A DNA stretch of 8,221 nucleotides from Promethearchaeota archaeon (GCA_004524425.1 SDNN01000129.1:1-8221); one strand, 5' to 3'. Shown: positions 1 through 5,862, numbered from the stretch's first letter. Translations and numbers: made by a program. Notes: generated by a model not told the origin, from the letters alone.

Positions 1-878
1 TGAGGAATTAATGGCTCTAAAACCATGTTGAACCTGTCATCGTTGCTGGTGAATTTCCATGGTTTAGTAGGATCGCGATCCTCGTGATGAAAGGTTACCT
101 CATCGATCTTATGAGCTTTTCCATTATAAAAAATGATATTTTCTGTATGAGTGGATAAATCTCCGAAACCATACCCTATATTAAAAGCAACAGGCACTCC
201 ATCGACCATTCCACACGCAGAGCCCCATAACCAATGGGTTTTTCGTGGCCATATTCCTCTTCCCCAGTCCATGAGTCCAAATGAAGTGTCAGGTTCAAAT
301 GAATAGACCTCATCTCCTATTTTGATCTCTCCCGTGGCCAGCATCATGTTTATTTTATGATTATAGTAAAACAAACGGGGGTCCTCTTCATATCCCGTGA
401 CCACGACAGTATTATCCCAGTTAGGGTTATCATGAAGTGAAATGGTGCCGCTTATTCCTTTATTAGAAAAGGAGGGATCCTCAATTTCAATGATTCGCTT
501 ATCTTTGTTTTTAGTGATTGTAGCTTTAAAATTTTTTGAAGGAAATTCAATAAAGCTGTCTTCTAATGAACTTAAAGGTAAGAGTTTTGATTTTGTAAAA
601 AACTTAATTTCCGAGTTATCTTCCCTTATTTTTTTAGTAAAATCTAACCATACGTAACTCATTTGAGTTAAATATCCGATGTCTCCTATGGTAACTTGTA
701 AACCAAATTCCTTATTCAAAATGGAATAGTGATCCCATTCTTTAATTCTCGTCCAACCTTTTCCAATATTCTCTTTATTATACGTTAAAATAGGTTTTCG
801 AGCCCAACCTCTCTGCACGAGAGAGCCGTCCTCATTAAATAAATTCGAGGGCTTGGTAATTTCATTTTGTTTTCCCAT
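1..878 (-). CDS. DUF2804 family protein, C-terminus cut off by the window edge
   Basis: The frame is open from an ATG at 878-876 to the left edge without a stop, giving 292 residues of a family usually about 330-350 long, so only a short C-terminal part is missing. Two stretches fit the DUF2804 family as I know it: GWARKPIL at residues 24-31 near the N-terminus, and a Trp/Gly-rich block at residues 201-221 (GLMDWGRGIWP followed by WLWGSA). No signal peptide or membrane segment is visible, so it is probably cytosolic. The biochemical role of the family is not known to me and I do not assign one. A weak Shine-Dalgarno-like GTGAG lies 5 bases before the ATG. The gene follows the DUF4139-like pair on the same strand after 130 bases containing T-tracts and a TATA-like box, so it probably has its own promoter. 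Family assignment is from remembered motifs, without a search. Confidence 0.85.
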   Translation of the reverse strand, partial: MGKQNEITKPSNLFNEDGSLVQRGWARKPILTYNKENIGKGWTRIKEWDHYSILNKEFGLQVTIGDIGYLTQMSYVWLDFTKKIREDNSEIKFFTKSKLLPLSSLEDSFIEFPSKNFKATITKNKDKRIIEIEDPSFSNKGISGTISLHDNPNWDNTVVVTGYEEDPRLFYYNHKINMMLATGEIKIGDEVYSFEPDTSFGLMDWGRGIWPRKTHWLWGSACGMVDGVPVAFNIGYGFGDLSTHTENIIFYNGKAHKIDEVTFHHEDRDPTKPWKFTSNDDRFNMVLEPLIP

Positions 879-945
879 AATTACTCACACTTTAACTTGC
901 TTAAATTAACTTTTTAATTAGATTAGTAATATTTTTTTATTAAAG

Positions 946-954
946 TCTTATAAT
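946..954 (-). promoter_or_regulatory. TATA-like box for the DUF2804 gene
   Basis: On the minus strand this reads ATTATAAGA. A start point about 25 bases downstream would fall near 924, leaving a leader of about 45 bases before the ATG at 878. The element is AT-rich sequence in an AT-rich region, so the call is tentative. Confidence 0.35.
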
Positions 955-959
955 GATAG

Positions 960-999
960 AAAAAAATCCTTCTTTTGGAATATAATTTTAAAAAAAAAA
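960..999 (-). terminator. T-tract terminator after the DUF4139-like pair
   Basis: On the minus strand, a run of 10 T (999-990) begins 10 bases after the stop codon of the gene at 1009-1680, and a second run of 7 T follows at 966-960. There is no clear hairpin. Oligo-T tracts of this kind are the usual intrinsic termination signal for archaeal RNA polymerase. Confidence 0.6.
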
Positions 1000-1008
1000 G
1001 AGTTAGAT

Positions 1009-1680
1009 TTATTCTTTTGGTGGTTTCAAATATTCTGGCTTAATTTTAGTAATCCTGGATACTATTTTAGCTTGTAATTCTAAGACTATGCTTGATTTCG
1101 ATTCTGAAGGGATTTTTATATCATATTTATAGTTCGGTTCTTCAATTTCAGAAGGTTCAGGCTCAGATTTAACAAAAGTTACATCTTTAGTTTGCTTAAA
1201 ATCAAGAGTCAACTCTAGGTCATTATTTAATTTATTTTCGATGGTAATTTTCCTGGAAATCTTATCATATCTGGTCCTAACTTCAATCTGCTCTTTTGGA
1301 TTTGATGCGTCTTCATAAGTCACCTTAGGAACGCCTTCCTTAATATTCACGATATCATCATCAACGATGATATCATCATCAATCATGTTTTCAGAGTTAA
1401 TTTTAGTGCCAGAACTTTCTGCAGTATTCAGGAATAGAAAAGGCATGCTATTCTTATAAAGAGTCATAGGAGAATTACTTGGGATGTCCTTATTAATAAG
1501 ATCTCCTTGTTTAGTCAAAACGTACTTCACAATTGCATCCCATTTCAATTTATTTGAAGAAACATTATTTGCCGTATATTGGATCTCTATTTTACGTTCA
1601 ATTTTAAAGTCACAATTCGCCCTAAACCAATTTAATTTTATCTTCTTTCTTGTAGGTACATTTGCTTTAATTTTTGACAC
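1009..1680 (-). CDS. C-terminal half of a split DUF4139-like protein
   Basis: 223 residues from a GTG start. The part around IPSNSPMTLYKN (residues 66-77) matches the DUF4139 pattern in which a 'N..LP.G.v.vY' strand is followed by a hydrophobic strand. The acidic stretch DDDIVNIKEGVPK (107-119) sits where the family has its 'lG.D..i.v.r' motif. RKITIENKLNNDLELTLDF (143-161), followed by a hydrophobic strand near the end, resembles the terminal beta-sandwich 'y.i.v.N....pv.v.v'. The N-terminal half of the same domain appears to lie in the gene immediately upstream (1682-2452), one base away and in another frame. In its own frame a stop at 1692-1690 prevents a longer upstream start. A two-subunit protein translated by coupling is the simplest reading. 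A frameshift, real or from sequencing, is the alternative. It has no signal peptide. Function is unknown. Confidence 0.7.
   Translation of the reverse strand: MSKIKANVPTRKKIKLNWFRANCDFKIERKIEIQYTANNVSSNKLKWDAIVKYVLTKQGDLINKDIPSNSPMTLYKNSMPFLFLNTAESSGTKINSENMIDDDIIVDDDIVNIKEGVPKVTYEDASNPKEQIEVRTRYDKISRKITIENKLNNDLELTLDFKQTKDVTFVKSEPEPSEIEEPNYKYDIKIPSESKSSIVLELQAKIVSRITKIKPEYLKPPKE
1351..1382. repeat. 18-base tandem repeat coding an acidic DDDI repeat
   Basis: The 14-base string GATATCATCATCAA occurs at 1351-1364 and again at 1369-1382, an 18-base period of nearly two units. On the minus strand it encodes two copies of an Asp-Asp-Asp-Ile unit (residues 101-110 of the gene at 1009-1680), in phase with the reading frame. 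It looks like a recent slippage duplication that lengthened an acidic loop. Confidence 0.75.
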
Positions 1681-1681
1681 C

Positions 1682-2452
1682 TCATAAATTTAAATTTTTC
1701 ATTCTTTGGGTTCTTTTCATTGGTTTGCCTTGGACATCTTTAAGCCGATTTAGTTCACCCATCATTTCTTGTCTTAATGCTGCCGGAAAGGCAGCTTCTT
1801 GAGCGGCCCCTCCTCCAGGAGCCCCTGACTCAGCCCCTCTATAGGCTGAAACACGTGGCAGTTCAAAAATCGCAAAACCTAACTCTACATTTTCATATGA
1901 AAATCCCGTTTTATTATCCACGATAATGAAACCTTCAACTTCAGCTGATTTTCCATCCTTACTAATATTTACTTGTAAAGACGTGTGCCATCGAATTCGA
2001 AGATCACTGATAAAGTAAATGATCTTTACAATTATCTCCCCCTCTGGCTTAGTACAATTGATGATAAAGTTAAATGTTCCTTTCATATCTGCATAAGTTC
2101 TATATGAGCTTGCTTCACATATGTTAGAGACCTTCTCTCTTAACTCACGAGTGAAATCAATGGCGTAGCTAATAATGGAATTCGCGGCAGATTTTTCCCT
2201 GTCAATTATTTGTTGAGCATTATTCATATCTGGTAGCGCGGTAATTGTTTGTTGTAAAGTGATAAATTGTTTATCCTCTGGAGAAATGTGTTCTAATATT
2301 ATATCGGCTGAATTTGGATCAAAGCTTGCAGGAATGTTTTGAATTTGAAATTCATTAATTCCTTGGTTCAGCGTGAGTTTTATTTCTCTTTCCACGATTC
2401 CGCCACCAGCATTGAATATGACGATTTTCTTTACTTTTGGATCTATTAACAT
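1682..2452 (-). CDS. N-terminal half of a split DUF4140/DUF4139-like protein
   Basis: 256 residues from an ATG. Residues 8-53 (strands around IVIFNAGGGIVEREIKLTL, then GINEFQIQNIPASFDPNSADI) fit the DUF4140 N-terminal module, with its 'G.....R...L..G.....l..lp.slD..S' pattern. Residues 72-115 form a short helical connector, much shorter than the coiled coil usual in this family. Residues 126-200 fit the start of DUF4139: a YFISDLRIRW segment, then DNKTGFSYENVELGFA, the counterpart of 'N.TGEDW.nV.L.l'. The protein ends in a Gly/Ala-rich linker (203-226) and a basic helix, then a TGA at 1684-1682. The remaining DUF4139 strands seem to be encoded by the next gene, whose GTG starts one base further on. 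Family members are normally single chains of about 500 residues or more, and the two halves here sum to 479. It has no signal peptide. Function is unknown. Confidence 0.75.
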   Translation of the reverse strand: MLIDPKVKKIVIFNAGGGIVEREIKLTLNQGINEFQIQNIPASFDPNSADIILEHISPEDKQFITLQQTITALPDMNNAQQIIDREKSAANSIISYAIDFTRELREKVSNICEASSYRTYADMKGTFNFIINCTKPEGEIIVKIIYFISDLRIRWHTSLQVNISKDGKSAEVEGFIIVDNKTGFSYENVELGFAIFELPRVSAYRGAESGAPGGGAAQEAAFPAALRQEMMGELNRLKDVQGKPMKRTQRMKNLNL

Positions 2453-2510
2453 TGTAAAAACTTCAAATTGTTTTGTATATTTAATTATAGAAAAATAAAT
2501 TGATTCAACT

Positions 2511-2522
2511 ATAAATATTTAT
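2511..2522. promoter_or_regulatory. Palindromic TATA-like element between divergent genes
   Basis: ATAAATATTTAT is a perfect 12-base palindrome in the 159-base gap between the DUF4139-like pair (minus) and the NTF2-like gene (plus). Read leftwards it would place a start near 2490, about 38 bases before the ATG at 2452. Read rightwards it would place one near 2543, about 69 bases before the ATG at 2612. It could therefore serve both directions. A second AT-rich candidate for the minus gene lies at 2475-2490. Confidence 0.35.
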
Positions 2523-2536
2523 TTCGAATTAAGGAT

Positions 2537-2553
2537 TCAATAATTTTTATTGA
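2537..2553. repeat. Inverted repeat in the leader of the NTF2-like gene
   Basis: TCAATAA, three T, then TTATTGA: perfect 7-base arms. It lies at the predicted start of transcription for the plus-strand gene (about 2543), which is a place where a repressor dimer could block initiation. It could also be an RNA hairpin or chance in AT-rich sequence. Confidence 0.45.
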
Positions 2554-2611
2554 GAATGTCGAATCAGTAAATGCTGATCACCATTTCAAAATAACTTGAT
2601 GCTGAAATGAT

Positions 2612-3037
2612 ATGAAAGAAGTTAGAAAGGAGATAGAAGAGATCGTAAATAGAGAAACACGCGCGTGGGACTCTCAAGATGTAGAGTTATTATTGACCGT
2701 TTTTCATCCAGATATGGTCTGGCCTTGGCCGAGGACTAATCAATCTCATGACCCAATGGATTGGGTACTTGAGTTTGGAAGATATGATTATCAACGATGG
2801 AAAAATAATTGGCAGGACCTTTTTAACACCCATAAATTGGTGCGAAATAAAAGAAAAATTAAAAAAATAGTAATATCAAATGAGAAAAATGGCGCATTTG
2901 CCGTTGTAGATATTGACACTCTCTGGGTTGACGATAAGAATAATAAGAATCATTGGAAAGGAAGAACTTGTAAGGTGTATTCGAAAATTGATAATGGCTG
3001 GAAAATGATAATGCAGACGGGTGTATTGGAGTATTAA
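2612..3037 (+). CDS. NTF2-like / SnoaL-like domain protein
   Basis: 141 residues, a normal length for a single NTF2-like (SnoaL/DUF4440-type) cone-shaped alpha+beta domain. The N-terminal helix (residues 2-20, ending RETRAW) is followed by the typical turn 'D.ell...fHPDMVWPWP' (22-40). Residues 43-63 carry SHDPMDWVLEFGRYDY, then RW, lining what would be the pocket. Strands follow at 81-90, 95-107 (AFAVVDIDTLW), 115-125 (WKGRTCKVYSK) and 130-139 (WKMIMQTGVL). Members of this fold include small-molecule isomerases and binding proteins. No catalytic dyad can be assigned, so substrate and activity are unknown. It is transcribed divergently from the DUF4139-like pair. Its TAA overlaps the stop of the converging gene by four bases (TTAA at 3034-3037), so there is no room for a separate terminator on either side. 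Confidence 0.85.
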   Translation: MKEVRKEIEEIVNRETRAWDSQDVELLLTVFHPDMVWPWPRTNQSHDPMDWVLEFGRYDYQRWKNNWQDLFNTHKLVRNKRKIKKIVISNEKNGAFAVVDIDTLWVDDKNNKNHWKGRTCKVYSKIDNGWKMIMQTGVLEY

Positions 3038-3690
3038 ATGAGATCGATATAATAGAATCGATTGTCTCTAAAAACAATCTCACCCTTTACAAAAGGAACT
3101 GGTTCCGAGAATATAGGGCCATCAAAAACGAATGTATGAAATTCTCCATTTTCCCCGCAAGGATCTATCTTAGAAGGAATAGAATTTAAGAAATCATGAT
3201 TGAATGATGTTCCTATGAACGATTTGCCCAGTAAAGTCGAATCTAATGAAGTTATTATTGCTTTAAAGCCGAGTTGGATAAATTTCTCTGCCAAATATCT
3301 GCTATTTTTTTTCCATAGTGGAAATACAGCCTTCATTTCAACCTTCGAAAGGTTCATTTCCCTATAGTTCCTTATATCTTCTAAAAAAATATCTCCAAAC
3401 ACAACATGTTTGATTAATTTAGACTTGAAGTGAAGCATCTCCCTTTTCATGATTTCCCCATATTCCTCATTATTCACATCTTTAGGTATTGAAATGAGAT
3501 GAAGAGGCAAACCAATCGATTCCACCTGCTTTTTCAGAAGTTCTTTTCGGATACCATGCATGCTCACTCGATTATATTTAATGGAAATCGTGGTAAATAA
3601 TGATTTCAAGGAAAATTCATTTTTATTCAGGAAATAGAGCGCAAGTGCACTGTCTTTACCTCCACTCCACGAAAGGATTGCTGGTTTCAT
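3034..3690 (-). CDS. Dph6-related ATP pyrophosphatase (DUF71/COG2102, GENGEFHT subgroup)
   Basis: 218 residues, full length for the single-domain form. The PP-loop SWSGGKDS is at residues 7-14, the motif that binds ATP in enzymes activating a substrate by AMP transfer. Further family blocks are VSMHGIRKELL (42-52), GLPL (60-63), FGDIFLEDIRNYRE (98-111), FPLW (123-126) and DPCGENGEFHTFVFDGPIF (176-194). True diphthine-ammonia ligases (Dph6) carry a GGE-type version of that last motif. The GENGEFHT version with the SMHG block marks the mainly bacterial side group, for which comparative genomics has suggested other roles, including B12 salvage. I therefore do not call it dph6. It begins 15 bases after the glycosylase gene ends, probably in one transcript. 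Lacking a downstream gap, its transcript must run antisense into the NTF2-like gene. Confidence 0.88.
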   Translation of the reverse strand: MKPAILSWSGGKDSALALYFLNKNEFSLKSLFTTISIKYNRVSMHGIRKELLKKQVESIGLPLHLISIPKDVNNEEYGEIMKREMLHFKSKLIKHVVFGDIFLEDIRNYREMNLSKVEMKAVFPLWKKNSRYLAEKFIQLGFKAIITSLDSTLLGKSFIGTSFNHDFLNSIPSKIDPCGENGEFHTFVFDGPIFSEPVPFVKGEIVFRDNRFYYIDLI

Positions 3691-3705
3691 TATTATCGCT
3701 TAATA

Positions 3706-4491
3706 TTAAGTAAGTTGTACTTGACATTTGGGACAAAAAAAACCATGTCTACCAGAAAGTTCTAATCTTTGAATTTTAGCATGGCAAGTAGGGCAGTTTC
3801 CTTCTTTTTCTCGGTGTGGGATCAAGAAATCGTCTGAATACGCGCTCAATTCTCCTTTCTTATCTATTCCATATTGAAGGACCTTTTTAATCGTGTTAAA
3901 CAACTGTTCCAGCTTTGAATCGCTAAGCATGTTTATTTTTGTTTTAGGATGAATTTGCGACTGAAATAAAATTTCATCCGAATATATATTTCCTATTCCT
4001 GCTATTAGAGATTGATCCATTAGAGCCGATTTAGCGTATGCAGATCGTCTTTTCAATGCTAATTTAAAATCTTCAAAGGACATCTTGAAAGCATCTGGTC
4101 CCAAATTTTTTTCTTGAAGGAAGCTCTCAATTTTATCAGTGAGATCAAGTCGCCCAAACATTCTTTGTGATATATAAGATAAATAATGGTTATTTTCAAA
4201 TTGAAATAACACTCTAGTGTGTATCGGCTCATCGTCTATTTCGTTAAAATAGTCCAAATCTCCCGTCATTCCGAAATGAAAAACTAAAATTGCTGGATTT
4301 AAATCAACAAATAAATATTTACCATGTCTTCTTGATGAAGAAAATTTTTTACCAATTATAAATTCTTTAAAACTCTTTGGATTGAGATTAAGCACTCTGT
4401 CATCTTTAATATATATCTCCTTTATGACGTGATTAAGTGCAGTAGAATCAAAATATCTTTTAAAGGTTTCAACTTCAGGTAGTTCTGGCAG
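3706..4491 (-). CDS. mutM: Formamidopyrimidine-DNA glycosylase (Fpg/MutM/Nei family)
   Basis: 261 residues, normal for the family. It removes oxidised bases such as 8-oxoguanine and formamidopyrimidines and nicks the resulting abasic site (base excision repair). All landmarks are present, numbered from the CTG start: the N-terminal nucleophile Pro2 with Glu3 (PELPEVE), the catalytic-loop Lys58 (HGKYL), Met75 (HFGMTG) and the Arg110/Phe112 wedge (QRMFG). The helix-two-turn-helix follows with Asn168 (LIAGIGNIYSDE), then a C4 zinc finger (Cys233, 236, 253, 256) with Arg248 in its hairpin. The open frame reaches one codon further, to a TTG at 4494, but that would give Met-Leu-Pro and bury the nucleophile. 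Starting at CTG (4491-4489) gives Met-Pro-Glu. No ATG lies in frame after the TGA at 4500-4498. The gene leads the pair with the PP-loop protein. Fpg is uncommon in Archaea, so bacterial origin is likely. Confidence 0.93.
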   Translation of the reverse strand: MPELPEVETFKRYFDSTALNHVIKEIYIKDDRVLNLNPKSFKEFIIGKKFSSSRRHGKYLFVDLNPAILVFHFGMTGDLDYFNEIDDEPIHTRVLFQFENNHYLSYISQRMFGRLDLTDKIESFLQEKNLGPDAFKMSFEDFKLALKRRSAYAKSALMDQSLIAGIGNIYSDEILFQSQIHPKTKINMLSDSKLEQLFNTIKKVLQYGIDKKGELSAYSDDFLIPHREKEGNCPTCHAKIQRLELSGRHGFFCPKCQVQLT

Positions 4492-4514
4492 CAAATATCA
4501 CATCCAAATAAATA

Positions 4515-4525
4515 ATTTTTATAAG
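4515..4525 (-). promoter_or_regulatory. TATA box for the glycosylase / PP-loop pair
   Basis: On the minus strand this reads CTTATAAAAAT, a good archaeal TATA box. A start point about 25 bases on would be near 4495, almost at the CTG start codon, so the mRNA may be leaderless or nearly so. A GTGAT string at 4502-4498, five bases before the CTG, could act as a Shine-Dalgarno site only if transcription starts further upstream. Confidence 0.5.
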
Positions 4526-4533
4526 ATAAGAAT

Positions 4534-4543
4534 AAAAAAAAAT
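4534..4543 (-). terminator. T-tract terminator after the zinc-finger protein gene
   Basis: On the minus strand, nine T (4542-4534), preceded by more T-rich sequence, lie about 30 bases after the stop at 4575-4573 and just before the TATA box of the next gene. There is no hairpin. This separates the two transcription units. Confidence 0.55.
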
Positions 4544-4572
4544 AAAGTAAAATAGAGCATGATTATTCTCGG

Positions 4573-5532
4573 TTAAAAATTAGAATAAATCATGAAATTA
4601 GTTTCAGAGCCTATGCTAAAAATTTCAAATTTCTTTCCTTTTTTTGTCTTGCAATTCAATTGAATCATTGGAAATAAATAAATCTGGGATGCAATTTGAG
4701 TATCTTTATCCTTTTCATAGTCCTTATGATCCTTACCTGCCGAATTAATGGTCTTTTTTACATTTTTATCCCAATAGCCTAAAGATCCTTCTGCCTTATC
4801 TTCAAGTTCATCGAAATTATTAAATTTGATTCCTTCCACTTTTTCAATAAGTTCTTGCAGATCCTTTCCCATTTCATTTTCATATTTCGTTTGTAAGCTG
4901 CTATGAAGTACTGGAACACCAGTAACAACTGTTTTAAAAGGAACAGGTAGGACATCATACTTGTATAGATTTTTATGGCCTCCACATTCTTTACAGGGAT
5001 TTGATACCTTTCCAGTTCCATAACACTCGGCACAAGGATAACTAAAGGAATTTTTCTGTTTATCTTGCTCCTCACCTTCCAACACAATTACCGTATCTTC
5101 TACTTTTCCACTTCCCTTGCAGCTCCTGCATTTATCTTCGATATAACCCTTACCTCCACAGGTCTTACAAGGAACAGGTGTAATTGTATCAAACATAGGT
5201 ACTACTTCTGCACCTTTCCAATTATCCTTGATTATATCTCCTTTTTTAAATGAATAAAAAGTTTCTCTACTCACTCTTGGTGCCATTAATAATTCTTGTT
5301 CCTTGTATTTTACTGGAGCCACGGATTTTTTTATCGAAAAATAAATAGCTGCTCCTTTAAGAGCCGGAGGAACTACATGTTCCGCTGCAGATATTGCATC
5401 TAATGTAAAAACGGCACCTTTAGTTCCAAATTGCTTTTCCATTTTCTTTTTATCCTTTCGTACCGCGCTCTGTTTCCATTTTTCAAATATATCATCTAAA
5501 TTTGGACTCTTTATACGTACATCGGGCGACAT
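4573..5532 (-). CDS. Protein with DnaJ-type cysteine-rich zinc finger, no J domain
   Basis: 319 residues. Four CxxCxGxG-type motifs form the centre: CKTCGGKG (122-129), CRSCKGSG (135-142), CAECYGTG (167-174) and a degenerate CKECGGHK (180-187). In DnaJ such motifs make two zinc sites (1 with 4, 2 with 3) that bind unfolded protein. Here the spacing is 13, 32 and 13 residues, more symmetrical than in DnaJ, like a duplicated pair with a charged insert between. There is no J domain (no HPD motif) and no DnaJ C-terminal domain. The N-terminal 120 residues (basic helix 17-34, then a helical/strand region) and the C-terminal 130 residues (Lys/Glu-rich, ending in strands around QIYLFPMIQL) match nothing I recognise. 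The layout recalls eukaryotic SSUH2-type proteins, but that is only an impression. No signal peptide or membrane segment is visible. It is divergent from a 53-residue protein and shares its promoter region. Confidence 0.75.
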   Translation of the reverse strand: MSPDVRIKSPNLDDIFEKWKQSAVRKDKKKMEKQFGTKGAVFTLDAISAAEHVVPPALKGAAIYFSIKKSVAPVKYKEQELLMAPRVSRETFYSFKKGDIIKDNWKGAEVVPMFDTITPVPCKTCGGKGYIEDKCRSCKGSGKVEDTVIVLEGEEQDKQKNSFSYPCAECYGTGKVSNPCKECGGHKNLYKYDVLPVPFKTVVTGVPVLHSSLQTKYENEMGKDLQELIEKVEGIKFNNFDELEDKAEGSLGYWDKNVKKTINSAGKDHKDYEKDKDTQIASQIYLFPMIQLNCKTKKGKKFEIFSIGSETNFMIYSNF

Positions 5533-5587
5533 CTTAAATAAACCCCATTTTTTATGTTATAATAAAATTTTTTTGAATAATAAAAGA

Positions 5588-5619
5588 TTATATACACAAT
5601 AAAATATAATTGTATATAA
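5588..5619. promoter_or_regulatory. Divergent promoter: two outward TATA boxes forming an inverted repeat
   Basis: The arms TTATATACA (5588-5596) and TGTATATAA (5611-5619) are perfect inverted repeats 14 bases apart. Each holds a TATA-like box. The right one points to a start near 5642, 22 bases before the ATG at 5665. The left one points to a start near 5565, about 32 bases before the ATG at 5532. Shared, symmetrical control of the two divergent genes is likely; a regulator bound across the repeat would cover both TATA boxes at once. Confidence 0.6.
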
Positions 5620-5664
5620 GTTTAAAACTAAAATTTAGGATAATAACAAGTATCAAAGATAATA

Positions 5665-5826
5665 ATGTCAGAAGCAGATAAACAAGCAGTTCAATACTTC
5701 CTTGATTGGATTAAGCAAGGTGGAGTGGCTCAATGGATACAATATTATTTAGATGCAGGGGATGAGGCAAAACTCAATCAAATTAAAGAAGTATATGATC
5801 AAATTAAAGCAATATTTGGGTTCTAA
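5665..5826 (+). CDS. Small protein of 53 residues, unknown function
   Basis: ATG at 5665 and TAA at 5824-5826. The peptide starts MSEADKQAVQYFLDWIKQ and ends IKAIFGF. It looks like two amphipathic helices (about 3-18 and 33-50) joined by a Gly-Gly turn and a WIQYYLDAGDE segment. It is rich in aromatic residues (Trp15, Trp24, Tyr11, Tyr27, Tyr28, Tyr44, Phe51, Phe53), has no cysteine, and carries near-balanced charge. It is not membrane-spanning. No family is recognised. Support for being real comes from a well-placed TATA box, a short predicted leader, a protein-like composition with helix-compatible spacing, and T-rich sequence after the stop. It may work with the divergent zinc-finger protein, with which it shares a symmetrical promoter, or with the helicase 95 bases downstream. 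No Shine-Dalgarno sequence is visible, as in many short-leader archaeal mRNAs. Confidence 0.65.
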   Translation: MSEADKQAVQYFLDWIKQGGVAQWIQYYLDAGDEAKLNQIKEVYDQIKAIFGF

Positions 5827-5831
5827 TCCAA

Positions 5832-5862
5832 AAATTTTATTTGATTCCTTCATTCTTTTCTT
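5832..5862 (+). terminator. T-rich stretch after the small gene, possible weak terminator
   Basis: Several short T runs (TTTT, TTT, TT, TTTT) start within about 10 bases of the stop codon at 5826. None is longer than four, so termination may be only partial, and some transcripts may run into the helicase gene. Confidence 0.3.

Noticed and set aside
442..657. Plus-strand open frame of 71 codons
   Set aside because: It lies wholly inside the DUF2804 coding region on the other strand, whose protein shows family motifs; this is a shadow frame.
3060..3079. GATTGT/ACAATC hairpin as terminator for the NTF2-like gene
   Set aside because: The stem is six base pairs with an eight-base loop and no T-tract follows. 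It also lies in the coding sequence of the converging gene.
3034..3690. Naming the PP-loop gene dph6
   Set aside because: The diagnostic C-terminal motif is GENGEFHT rather than the GGE form of true diphthine-ammonia ligases, so only the broader family is supported.
4779..5253. Open frames on both strands within the zinc-finger gene (102 and 62 codons)
   Set aside because: They overlap the zinc-finger coding sequence, have low-complexity translations and lack promoters or start signals of their own.
4573..5532. Calling this gene dnaJ
   Set aside because: Only the cysteine-rich motif type is shared. The J domain with HPD and the C-terminal substrate-binding domains are absent, and the flanks do not match.
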